A stretch of 64,000 nt of DNA from positions 99,495,689 to 99,559,688 of the forward strand of contig NC_072793.1 of assembly GCF_028583425.1 (NCBI RefSeq), written 5' to 3'. The position numbers were made by a program, and so were the translations under genes. Position 1 is the stretch's first letter. Every line of letters begins with the position of its first letter. Positions 34,702 through 44,913 of this stretch are shown piece by piece. The DNA comes from Eublepharis macularius (taxonomy: Eukaryota; Chordata; Lepidosauria; Squamata; Eublepharidae). The notes below the pieces were generated by a model that worked only from the letters and a program-made list of their open reading frames with translations, made no database searches and had not been told where the DNA came from.

Positions 34702-36012
34702 ACTGACTTTTATGTAAAATCCCTATTCAGGTGTCTTGTACTGTCTTTCTTCAACTGTCTGCAGTTTCCTTTACTTGATTTTTACTTCAGAACACAGAGT
34801 TCCACAGCTGACCAATTGTGTGTGGGGGGGGAGTGCAAACTGCCAGGAGCCTGCCAGCCGCACAGGAAAGCCAGGCCCAACAGAGAGATTGGCAACCTAG
34901 GGGGGAAGACTGGGAGGTGTATTTTTACCTCAGGACACATTCAATGACTCCCAACAGCAACTGCATACTGTTTAGAATGTTGACATGATGACCAATCAGG
35001 CCACATATGCAAATGACCTCAGGGAAGAGTGGCTGAGTTGGCAGTTGGCGGGGGATGGGGGCGTCTGCCAGCCACACAGGGAAGCTGTATCCCTATGGGA
35101 AAACACATTTTACCCCTTTTTACCTCCTTAGGGGGCAAATTTCTTAAAATCCCTTCTTAGTGAGTCTTTACATCACGAAAGGAATGTTCTCCCTAAATTT
35201 CACGTTTCTAGGTACAGAGGTTTGAGCTGGGCGTTGATGAGTCAGTCAGGTCACTTGTCTTTATATATATATATATATATATATAGACTAGCTTGATGCC
35301 TGTGCTTCGCTACGGTATTTAACCACTTTAAATATTTATAATATTTATGGGTATGTAGCATTTTTTGGTTGGGGGGGGTGAGTTGGTTTTGTAGCATAAT
35401 AGCATAGTACCCGAGATTCACAAACGTGTTTGAATAAAGCAAAGCATGTTGATGCTTAGAACTGATGAAGTGAATTTCGAAATATAACATTTATTGATGA
35501 GATTTTTAAAAGGAAAAGATAGTAGTGCAAGAAATAAAGTGAAAAATACGTACAACTGGTTTTTTTCTACTGAAGGACTTCTTTGTAGACCACATTGGTG
35601 GTTTCCCGCTCAGGTGCTAGGATCACCAGTTTGCTGGGTGAGCTTACTCTGGAACAGGCCACATAGAACCCCCCATGTGAGAATCAATCCTCCTTCAAGT
35701 TAATTCCTGCCATCTTCAGTGTCTGACCCTGGGACTTGTTGATTGTCATAGCAAAGCAGGCCTTGAGGGGGAACTGCAGTCTTTTGAATTCAAAGGGGTT
35801 CTCTGATGGTATGAGTGGTAATACTGACACACACACACACCCGGAGCACTGCTGGTGAACAATGTGGCCTCAACGTTCCTGTGAAAGCCTTTCACTCACA
35901 GTCTGGTGCCATTGCAGAGTTTGGGTGGGTTGAGGTTCCGAAGCAGCATCACTTGTGTTGAGGTTCCAGAGCAGCATCCCCACTTTTGTAGACCACATTG
36001 GTGGTTTTCCCC

Positions 36013-36315
36013 TCAGGTGCTAGGATCACCAGGCTGCTGGATGACCTCACTCTGGTGCAGGCCACGTAGAACTGCCCATGTTAGGAGCAGTTCTCCCTCA
36101 AGCCAATTCCTGCTACCTTCAGCTTTCACTTGCAGCCTGGTGCCATTGCAGAGTTTTGGTGGGCTGAGGTTCTGGAGCAGCATCACTGGAGCTCCCACTT
36201 TGAAGAGAGACTTGTGGTCTGGGAAGCCAGGAGGGTTAAGCATGTTGAGGAACTCCACGGGGTAGTGGACTGCATCATCCATTTGCACCACTGAGTCCAC
36301 AGATCTGTACTCCAT
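36013..36315 (-). pseudogene. Helitron helicase fragment in copy 2
   Basis: MEYRSVDSVV, PVEFLNMLNPPGFPDHK, KVGAPVMLLQNLSPPKL and CNGTRLQVKA match the helicase of copy 1. After the last block the frame leaves the helicase because of the internal rearrangement. The segment at 35580-35700 carries the real C-terminal end again. Non-functional. Confidence 0.8.
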
Positions 36316-36730
36316 TTCTGCCCCTTTGAGGGAGTTAAATTGTGTTTCATTAATGATGGCAGCTTTGTTGTTCTTGGCAGTCAGAATGGCACGCTTGCAC
36401 AGCTAGTCCATGGACTTCTTCATGATAGTGGTGATATCAGGGTATATCTTGGCTGTTAGGTCTGCTAGGGTCATCACTACTGTATCCTGCCTGCAGGGAT
36501 GGTCACTTTTCCCTTGGACTTGGGACTTGCTGGTACTTGGCCACTGCTGCTCAGTGCACTGCAGGAGTACAATGTACATATTTCTTTGCCACATCTCTAA
36601 GTTGCTTCCTCCTTTTAGCATTGGTATATCTTGCACTACGTCTGCCAGGAGGCTTCTTGGGGGTGGTAAGAGATGATGGCTGCGAGAGGTGTGAGGTGGA
36701 GTTGGACTGAGGGGAGGGGTGGTGTGGTGA

Positions 36731-36950
36731 TAGGGTTTCCAGGTTCAAGTTGGGAAATTCCTGAAGATTTGGGGGGTGGAGCCTGGAGTGGTTGTGGTTT
36801 GAGGAAGAGGAGGGGCCTCAGTGGAGCATGGTGCTCTAGAGTTCACACTTCAGAGCAGCTATTTTCTCCAGGGGAACTGATATCTGTGACTTGGAGATCA
36901 GTTGTAATTTTGGGAGACCTCCAGCCACCCCCTGGAGTCTGGCAACCCTA
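36731..36950 (+). mobile_element. TIR repeat inserted in Helitron copy 2
   Basis: TAGGGTTTCCAGG on the left and CTGGCAACCCTA on the right are inverted ends. Internal blocks GGGAAATTCCTGAAGATTTG, CTATTTTCTCCAGGGG and CTTGGAGATCAGTTG match the copies at 16063 and 23369. This is the most complete copy in the window. No clear direct duplication was found. Confidence 0.7.
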
Positions 36951-37364
36951 CACCACAGGGAGATTGGCAACCCTAGTGAACTTTTAGGGGAAGACTGTGA
37001 GTTGCATTTTACCTCAGGATACATTCAATAACTCCCTTTGCAACGGTTTAGAATGTTGGGCTGTACCCCAATCAGGCCACATATGCAAATGACCTTGAAA
37101 GACTGGCCCAATCAGGGAAGAGTGGCCAGCTGGCAGTTGGGAGTGGGGGGGGAAGCAGGCTGCAGCCTGCCAGCTATATCCCTATGGGAAAACACATTTT
37201 ACCCCTTTTTACCCCCTTAGAGGGTGAATTTCTTAAAATCCCTTCTTAGTGAGCCTCTACATCACAAAAGGAACATTCTCCCCAAATTTCACGTTTCTAG
37301 GTCTAGGGGTTTGGGCAGGGCGTTGATGAGTCAGTTAGGACACTTGTCTTTATATATATATATA

Positions 37365-37400
37365 CACACACGCACACACGTGCGCACGCGCACGCACATG
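37365..37400. repeat. (CA/CG)n simple repeat
   Basis: ACACACACGCACACACGTGC and GCACGCGCACGCACAT follow the TA run of the Helitron 5' end. Confidence 0.85.
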
Positions 37401-37448
37401 GCTTTTTTTCAGGGGGGACGCGGGGGAACGGAGTTCCGGAACCTCTTG

Positions 37449-37591
37449 AAAATGGTCACATGGCTGGTGGCCCTGCCCCCTGATCTCCAGACAGAGGGGA
37501 GTTTAGATTGCCTTCCACGCCATGGAGGGCAATCTAAACTCCCCTCTGTCTGGAGATCAGGGGGCGGGGCCACCAGCCATGTGACCATTTT
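37449..37591. repeat. 64-bp inverted repeat, 63/64 identical
   Basis: The arms are 37449-37512 and 37528-37591 around a 15-base spacer. The arm begins AAAATGGTCACATGGCTGG. The surrounding sequence, GGAACGGAGTTCCGGAACC on the left and GAGTTCCACCACCTCCC on the right, suggests it is the core of a longer foldback repeat of about 230 bp. ORFs crossing it on both strands are mirror images of each other and not genes. Confidence 0.9.
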
Positions 37592-38440
37592 CTCTGAGGG
37601 CAGCCCACTGAGTTCCACCACCTCCCAGTTTATAATTAATCATAAACTTTTTTATTGATAAAGGCTTCTAGATGAAATTATAATTTTAAGAGTGTTATGT
37701 GGGTATATGATTTAAATATTCAAAACACTGGGCATTAAAAAGGTGGAAGATGTGATGATGCATTTTTCACCCACTGAATTGAGCAATGGAAGAAATCAAG
37801 CCCACATCATCACCGACCAAATGACTGAAGAATTTGCTGTTAATTCTTCAAACATGGAAGGAAAGGGAGGGAGCAATTGTGTAGAAAATGGACATGTGCT
37901 GCCTGGCTGCACAGAAATTAAAAACTTGACCTACACATGCATGGCTGCTATCCAGTTGCTACATTCCCTTTCCCTGTCTATGTGGAAGCCTCTGAAAGAG
38001 ACGGAACGATATACGGCCTCTTGGAAATAGTGGCATCAAAAGGCATCTCGTTTACCTACTGAGTACTACTTAGGGCTCTACTGCATGTTCTTGCATATGT
38101 GTATATATAACAATATTATGCATGATTTTCAGCTAGGCTTTACAGCAACTTCGCAAATTCTATAAAGCCATAATCTGAATCTGTTAAGCTTGTATTTGTT
38201 AGGTGGTCCCATTATACCATTGAAGAACTATTACTGTTATCGTGTAATATGGATATAGGAGGTGAATTCATTCTTTGCAACAACAACAAAATTATAGTTT
38301 TAAAATATAACAAAGCCGCGTTTCCTACCCCGAACATTTAGAAAAGGGCAGCATGTAACCTGCGATACTTTAAGAAAGAGCTTAGGTAATGAGATTGGTG
38401 GTGCTTTTGCACTTGGGCTCTGATGATGGAGAAGCAAATC
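37592..38440 (+). other. Intronic sequence, nothing recognised
   Basis: A frame at 37743-38030 is open for 95 codons but resembles no protein I know and has no splice-site support. Confidence 0.35.
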
Positions 38441-39060
38441 TGCTCAGTTATACCTGATGCATAGATTAATCCCCTTCTTGACCTCTAGTGTTCCAGCCAT
38501 ACTGATCAAGGCTGCATTACTGCAATATGCTTTACATGGGACTACCCTTGAAAACAAAATTGAATCTGCAGTTGGTTCAGAATGCAGCTGTTCATCTCCT
38601 AAAACATGCAACTTTGGTTTATACCTGTTTTGAGCAGTGATCTTGGTTGACACCTTGTTTCTATGCTTAATTCATGGTGCTGGTGTTAATCTTTACAACC
38701 CTTCTATGGCCTGGAATCCACATACCCTTTCCTGTATACCAGTTATGTTCAGCTACTCCTCTCTGCAACCTCCTTTAGAGAAGTTTGGACAGCAGCTTCT
38801 TGTTTCAGCACTTGCTCTGTGATGGTGCCAATACTCAGGTACAATATGGCAATGAAAATAAAAGCTGTTTCCGCCCTAGTCCTACCCATTCTTTAAAGAT
38901 TGTATAAGGTGTTTTTTAAGGGGACTTTTGTATAAAATCTTAGCAAGAATTTATATTGCGGCTCCCTTAATCTGTAGTTGTGTACAGTATTGCTGGCATT
39001 AGGTTCTAAGCTGTAATAACCATTGGACAGTGGGTATTATTAACTGAGTGATGCTATTTA
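38441..39060 (+). mobile_element. Old LINE (L2/CR1) 3' fragment
   Basis: Broken + frames give LQLVQNAAVHLLKHA-like and LVLIF-like remnants, followed by an AT-rich tail. It is more diverged than the neighbouring L2 copies. Confidence 0.45.
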
Positions 39061-39129
39061 TATTTTTAGTAAGATAGTTTATATGTTTTTACGTATAGGT
39101 GGGGGACAGACCATTTGATTAAGCATGTG

Positions 39130-39520
39130 TGCGTTCGATTTTTCGGCACCTCATTTAGGCCCTCTACTTAAAAAATCATCCCTAGACAATAATGATGTGA
39201 CCAATTATCTCCCAGTCTCTAATCTGCCCTTTCTTGGCAAAGTGATTGAGAGAGCAGTAGTTGACCAAGTCCAGGTCTTCTTAGATAACTGGATCCTTTT
39301 CAGTATGGTTTCAGACTGGACTATGGAATGGGCTCCAGTGGCTTTAGTTAATGACCTCCATCTGAATGTAGACAAGGACCATGCTTCTTTTTGCCCCTAC
39401 TGGACCTGTCTGCAGCCTTTGATACAGTAGACCATGCTATCTTGTTGAGGTGTTTGTAGGCAGAAGGGGGTATCTCTTATAGAGGTCCTAAGTCACTGCC
39501 TGACAGCTGTGGTCAAATGG
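39130..39520 (+). mobile_element. L2-group LINE, left part
   Basis: The frame reads PLLKKSSLDNNDVTNYLPV, SNLPFLGKVIERAVVDQ and VALVNDLHLNVDKDHA, the start of the L2 reverse transcriptase. After further broken frames it is interrupted at about 39521 within the stretch CLTAVVKW. It is the same family as 48870-50783. Confidence 0.85.
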
Positions 39521-39871
39521 TGGGTTTGCCACTACTCACCTGGTTGGCAGGAGGAGGCATAGGGAACAGCCCCCGGAGGCAAAATACCTCCCAGGCAAGC
39601 CAGCAGTGGGTGCTCCCAGCAGGGAACAATAACATCTCTTCCAAAAGTGATGTCATCAAGCTGGCCATAGGAATGTTCCTGCACTTAACTTGGAGCCAAT
39701 TTGGGAGTGCGAGAGCATTCAAAGCGCAGAAGCATTCCTGCGGCCAGCACAGTGACATCACTCCCAGAAGTGATATCATCATGCCCTACCGGGACCATGC
39801 ACAAGAAGCTCTAAAAAGTAAGTACCAGGTCCCCCCTGCCACCGGGAGGGTAAGGGGGCCTGGCAACCCTA
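39521..39871. mobile_element. Non-autonomous TIR element in the L2 copy
   Basis: The ends TGGGTTTGCCA and TGGCAACCCTA, plus TCCCAGAAGTGATATCATCA inside, match the 15403 family. It splits the L2 frame between VVKW and KANILKLNPVKTEV. No duplication of the target is obvious. Confidence 0.7.
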
Positions 39872-40885
39872 CTGAAAGCAAACATACTAAAATTGAACCC
39901 AGTCAAGACAGAAGTGATGCTGGTTAGGAAGGCAAAAATGTTGAAGAGCATTGTGCTTCTCATTTTCAGTGGAGTTAAGTTGACCCTTGCTGACAGTTAA
40001 ATGCCTAGGATTATACTGGATCCGGCACTAGCACTAGAGCAGCCTGTAAAAACGGCTGCTAAAAAGGCCTTATTCCATCTCAGACTAGCCTGGAAGATGG
40101 CCCCCTATCTTGACACAGCTGATCTAACACAGTAATGCACTCTACATTGGTCTCCTCTCAAAGTCAATTTGAAGACTTTAGATGGTACAAAATGCTGCAG
40201 CTTGAGTATTATCAAGAGCTAGGTGGAGCATGTGTATTTTTCTCATTGTGCAGTCACTCATTTGTCTACCCATCAGTTTCTGGGTCCAAATCAAAGTTAT
40301 CACATACAAAGCTCTTCATCACCCTGGCCCCTCATATTTACAGGACTGCCTCTCTCCCTATGCTTCACCATGGTGGCTTTGCTTATCTGAACCGGGCCTT
40401 CTGCAGATACCACCTTGCAAAATCAGCATCTGACCATATGTGTGCATTCTCTCTGGTGGCCCCCTGCTTCTCGAATGGCCTGCCTGAAGAAGTCAGGAAA
40501 ACTCCCACTTTTGGGGCTTTCTGCAAGCTATGCAAAACTGGAGTGTACAGGAGGATTTTTTTCTCAGATAATATGCCTGTGCTATAAGAAATGGCTGTGA
40601 CAGATTGTATGTCTTGGAAAAGGTACAGGGACTGTAGACTATACTACTGGGTACTATCCATTGGTGTAAATATGCACCTTTTGGGAGTTTCTGCATCATT
40701 TAATATATCATGTCGATGGTATATTGTTTCTGCAATGTTTCATATCTCTGTTTGGCTTTATGCTTGTTTTCAAATTTCTGCAATTCATTCCTTATTGTTT
40801 GTTGAATGTCCCAGCCGTTTATCATATTGATTTACACTGTATACCTTGAGTCTCAGAGAGAAAAGTGGACTATAAATAACATAAA
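39872..40885 (+). mobile_element. L2-group LINE, right part and 3' end
   Basis: It resumes with KANILKLNPVKTEVMLV, followed by broken versions of FHLRLAWKMAPYLDTADL, SRMACLKKSGK and the 3' end TATACCTTGAGTCTCAGAG with an AT-rich tail. The tail region equals that of the copy ending at 50783. Several frameshifts. Confidence 0.83.
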
Positions 40886-42104
40886 ATATTAATAATAAAA
40901 AACTGTTACATATTCATACCTTAAACTTAAACATGGATGGATATCTGGGGATTTCAGTGGTGTGGCAGGCATATCTAGTGGGAGGCATGGGAAGACACTA
41001 TTACTCCCAGCCGTACATATGAAGAAGGAATGGGAGAGTATAATTCAGATTAGGAATACATGTTCGAAAACTAAGACTACAGGAACAAGAAGAGAAAAGC
41101 AATCTTCATTATATTTCACATCTCACAATGCAAGTCTATTTGGAGATTTTTTTGGTTGGTGATAAAACATCTCATATTCTTAGAGTAAAGGAGTTGACAC
41201 CCTTCATCTCATGGATTGTTACTAGTTTAATCTGATACAAGGCTTCAAAGTATGATTTAAAATATGAAAGCTCTAATAATATACAGCTATCAGAACCTGA
41301 ATTCTACCAAGAGCAATAACTATTGGATGACAATGAATAGATCTTCTTTCTGATTTGCCCAATAGAATCTGTTTAGTTTTATTAATTAATGATGAAGCGA
41401 CTTGGTGTGCATGGGAAAGAATTATGGTGGCATGGTTAATATTTAAGTTACCTAAGACTATTGGATGCTCTTAATATTTATGAAAATCCGTAGGTGGATA
41501 TAATTTTTACAGGCAGTGTAAATGATTTAAAAGGCTATAAAATGCAGAAGCAAGAGGGAGAGCATGCATATGAAACCTAACACATCCATGGAACAGGAAG
41601 AGAAGCAGCAGTCACCAATCAAAGGTTAAATGTTGCAGTCATTTTTACATCCATCATAATTTCTTGAACAAAAACTCTCCTTGTCTTGTAACTATGGATA
41701 TGCCTTTTTTCAGGGACTTTAAGGACTTTGGTTCAGCAGAACAATTGTACAGGGGTTGCACAATCATGACATTTGGCGTGTATGTGTGAATTAGTCTTTG
41801 TTGTTATGCAGCATGCTGGCAAATGCCTAATACAATAGTTGTTTTTGTTCTCTCATAAAATTAGGTAAGCTTAGTTTCGTGATCAGTAAAACAGACACAG
41901 TTATGTACCATTGAAGTTGATTGGAATTTTGCTGTTGAATTCAGTGATGTGTAGATTATATCATTTATTATGTGCAAGATAATCTAAGTTATATAGTTGT
42001 TCTACAGTGGCATTAAGAAAATGACTTGACTGGACTGAGGATTAGACCAATTTTGAGGTTCTTCTGAATGTCTTTGGCTGAAATCACCCATTTTCTGGAC
42101 CCAG
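40886..42104 (+). other. Intronic sequence, nothing recognised
   Basis: AT-rich, no exon or repeat I can name. Confidence 0.35.
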
Positions 42105-42340
42105 CCTGTGTGGTGCAGTGGCTAGAGTTTAAATCTAGGCCCTGGGAAATATGGATATTTAAGTCTCTCTAAACTGTGAAATTCACTGAGTGACCTTGGG
42201 CCAGTCCTCCTTTCTCAGCCTGACCTACTTCACAGGGTTGTTCTGAGGATTAAAGGGAGGAGGCAGTGACTATGTATGTTGCCCTGAGCTCCTTGGAGGA
42301 AGAACAAGATCAAAATATGATAGATAATCCAGAGAGCAAT
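42105..42340 (+). mobile_element. tRNA-derived/MIR-like SINE
   Basis: AGCCTGTGTGGTGCAGTGG, GTGACCTTGGGCCAGTCC and CTTCACAGGGTTGTTCTGAG identify the family seen at 22375. Diverged. Confidence 0.75.
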
Positions 42341-42524
42341 GTTCTCACTATCAGATGACAGTGTTTTCTGTGGTATCATCATGCAGTCAAGTCCTATTGC
42401 TTATGCGACAAACAATGTAAGCCACTTTGAGACATGTTGGGGATAAAAGCAAAGTATAAATTAAGTAAATACCAATCACTAAAATAAATATTAATTGCAA
42501 AGCTCTCTCTTAGACTTGGATTGG

Positions 42525-42665
42525 GGCTGCGGCTCAGTGGTAGAGCCTCTGCTTGTAAAAGGTCTCAGGTTCAATCCCCGGCATCATTTTAAAAGGATCC
42601 AAGTTGTGGGTGATACGAAAGACCTCTACCTGAGACCCTGGAGAGCTACTGCCAGAGAGAGCTAC
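42525..42665 (+). mobile_element. tRNA-derived SINE head
   Basis: GGGCTGCGGCTCAGTGGTAG (A box) and GGTTCAATCCCCGGCATC (B box) form a tRNA-like head. AAGACCTCTACCTGAGACCC and GAGAGCTACTGCCAG, the body of a common squamate SINE, follow. It is not a functional tRNA, since no cloverleaf closes. Confidence 0.85.
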
Positions 42666-43103
42666 AGTACTCAGTAGTGTTCTTAATAGAATGGATCATT
42701 TATTTATGTGTGTCAATGTGACCAAGCCAAGAAGACAAAAACAGCAGAAGTTTAGAAGCGGCAGAAATGGCACCAAAACAGTAGCTGTTACAGAGAACAG
42801 GGGCACTCAACAGGTTCACTATCAAGAGCATTTCCGAGAAAATGTTTATATGCATGTTTAAATTTGAATTTTCAGCCTGAAAGTCAAATTAGTAGTGAAT
42901 TTAACACAGCCATATTTTTATAATTTGTTTCTGTGGGAACCCTAAAATTTGTCAAAATTGAGGCTTGTAATCCTGTCTATTTCCAATAATTTCTGTTTTG
43001 GAAAGATCTTTTACGTAGTGGAGCCAGACCTGTAAGATTCAAGAGGATCTTCAGTGCTAGCCATACTTCTTACATATATGTTGGGTTATACATCTCTGTT
43101 TAT

Positions 43104-43962
43104 TGTGAGCCACCGCCCCACCCACGGTGAAGTTGCCGCCCTCTGCCGCCCTCCCAGGTGCGCTACCAGGGGCCTTTCCTCAGCCTCAGAGCTTGGCAGG
43201 GGAGGGGGTTGCATCACCCTGGTCCTCCCTCTGCCTGCTGGAATGTGAACTCTCACCCTCTCTCTAGCCCCTACACGGCAGCATCCTCATCCCCGGCTTC
43301 CCAGGGAATTCCCCTTTTAATGGCATCTCTCCGCCCCTCCCTCCCCTGGGCCACCAATCGGCCCTCCGTTTTCACCTGCTTCCCTGAGATTCTCCTCCCC
43401 CCTCCTACCGGGCATGCTGCCCCTTGACTGGCTCCCCTTCTGCTCCTCACACGGGAGTCCCTCCCCCTTCCCAGGCTCTCATCCACGGGGCCGTGGGAGG
43501 CCCCGTGGCCCCACCTCCCAAGATAGCCTTCCCACCCTCCTCCCTGCCCATGCACGCCCCACGCTCACCCGGGTGGGCCTGGCCGGCTCCAGTAGGGTGT
43601 GCAGCCATGGCTCTGGAGCCAGGTGTGCCTCCATATGCACTGGTTGCTGGCCCACTGGCAGCTGTGCAACTGCCTCTCCCCGCTGGTCAGCAGGCCCCAC
43701 AGTCTGCTGCCACGCAGCTCTGATGCTGTGGAGACTTCTCTGCACAGCCCAGCTGGGCTGCGGGGGTTTCCCCGTGTCTCCTCGTCTCCAGATCCCTCGG
43801 CTGGCCCCAGCCCCGGCTGCGTCTCTCCCCTGGTCTGCCTGGTAAGTAGGGAGAAGGCGGGAGTACCCGCCACAGAGCGGCAGAGCCTGGGTCAGGGCCG
43901 GGGTGGCCGGTCCTGCCAGATGCTGGCCCCAAGTCCGGAGTGGGCGGGAGCTGCTCTGGACA
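43104..43962. mobile_element. Solo LTR with 5-bp duplication TTTAT
   Basis: The GC-rich 859-bp block begins TGTGAGCC and ends CTGGACA. Perfect TTTAT copies lie at 43099-43103 and 43963-43967. Its composition is far from the AT-rich flanks. It shares the CTGGACA end and C-rich style with the LTR at 6322-7245, so the two may belong to related families. ORFs inside it are composition artefacts. No internal retroelement genes remain. Confidence 0.75.
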
Positions 43963-44649
43963 TTTATACTTCAGTTGACTCTTTAAAGTGATGATGTATT
44001 GGTTACACCATTAATATTCCCTTGATATCAGTGTAGTGGTTTAAGAATTATAAAAACTTTTTTCCAAGTGTGTGCTTGTCTTAAAGATGCTACTTGGAGC
44101 TTTGCATCACCTCCAGGGCATTAGAACACTCTTGGCTTGGGCAGGTAATGCCAATTCATTTTTACAATTCTATTCCCAGGGCCATTTCTTGGTAGAAGGA
44201 AGTTTAGTTTGCTGTACCACCTTCTCTTTCAGATAAATTGTCTGAAATAGTAGATTTTAGTACAGCATTTAATTTCAGACCCTTTGTTTATTTCCAGATC
44301 TGTTGCCAATGCTTCTTTGGTCTCCTACTATAAGTAGTAATAGAAAGTTGGCTTTACCATACTGGTTTAATTAACAAAATTGACAGAATACTGCATCTCC
44401 TGCATGGCTTTTATCCAGAAAATGTGTGTGCATTTTTTCATAGAGAAGCTTTCTTGCTTCATGGATTACTTAGTATCTGCCACACCTGTACGTAAAAATT
44501 ATTGTCAGAAATATAATATGTAAAATAAGTAGATACAAGCAGAGGATCTGCAAGGACTTGTGGGGGGAACTATAACCTCTCCCCTTTTCCTGCTTCTTTC
44601 CTTCCCTCTCACCTGCCCAAACCTACCTTTATCTGCTCCCATCTTCAGC

Positions 44650-44885
44650 TATAGTTATTATTTACTTCATTTACACCCCCACCTCTCTCCACAATGGATA
44701 CTCAAAGCAGCTTACATAATTCTCCTGTCTTCCATTTTATCCTCACAACCCTATAGTGGAAGTTAGGCTGAGAGTATGTGACTGTGACAAGGTCACTCAG
44801 TGAAACCCATGTGAGAGCACGGATTTGAACCTGGCTTTCCTAGATCCTAGTCTGACACTCTAAACACTATACCACAGTGACTTTT
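44650..44885 (+). mobile_element. MIR-like SINE
   Basis: CTTCCATTTTATCCTCACAA, AAGGTCACTCAGTGAAACCC, GATTTGAACCTGGCTTTCC and ACACTATACCACAGTGAC give the family order. A diverged partner lies at 47690-47910. Confidence 0.75.
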
Positions 44886-44913
44886 GTGGGATAGCTGCTG
44901 TTGAACAGTAGTA

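Larger units (their letters stand above)
32962..35287 (-). mobile_element. Helitron copy 1
   Basis: On the minus strand the 5' end is TCTATATATATA (from 35287) and the 3' end is CTAG at 32965-32962. The 3' end is preceded by a short hairpin, ATACC...GGTAT, about 5 bases before it. The flanking base is T on that strand, the usual Helitron A/T site. The interior encodes parts of the Pif1-type helicase. No Rep (HUH) domain was found, so the copy is non-autonomous. Its 5' end abuts the 3' end of copy 2 with no spacer. Confidence 0.88.
35288..37365 (-). mobile_element. Helitron copy 2, upstream member of the tandem
   Basis: The 3' end on the minus strand is CTAG at 35291-35288, next to the 5' end of copy 1. 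It is preceded by CCGTAGCGAAGCACAGG and CATCAAG, the same end as in copy 1. The 5' end resembles copy 1 (GACAAGTGTCCTAACTGAC) but runs into TA/CA repeats, so its exact terminus is lost. It carries helicase fragments and an internal duplication, and a TIR repeat is inserted at 36731-36950. Confidence 0.82.

Noticed and set aside
39513..39880. Eight-base duplication around the TIR element at 39521
   Set aside because: Left TCAAATGG and right CTGAAAGC do not match. Together they restore the L2 sequence, so no duplication is claimed.
42525..42600. Possible tRNA gene
   Set aside because: A and B boxes are present but the acceptor and anticodon stems do not close, and a SINE body follows.
43158..43991. 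Several long frames in the GC-rich block as genes
   Set aside because: All lie in the solo LTR, overlap on both strands and show no conserved domain.
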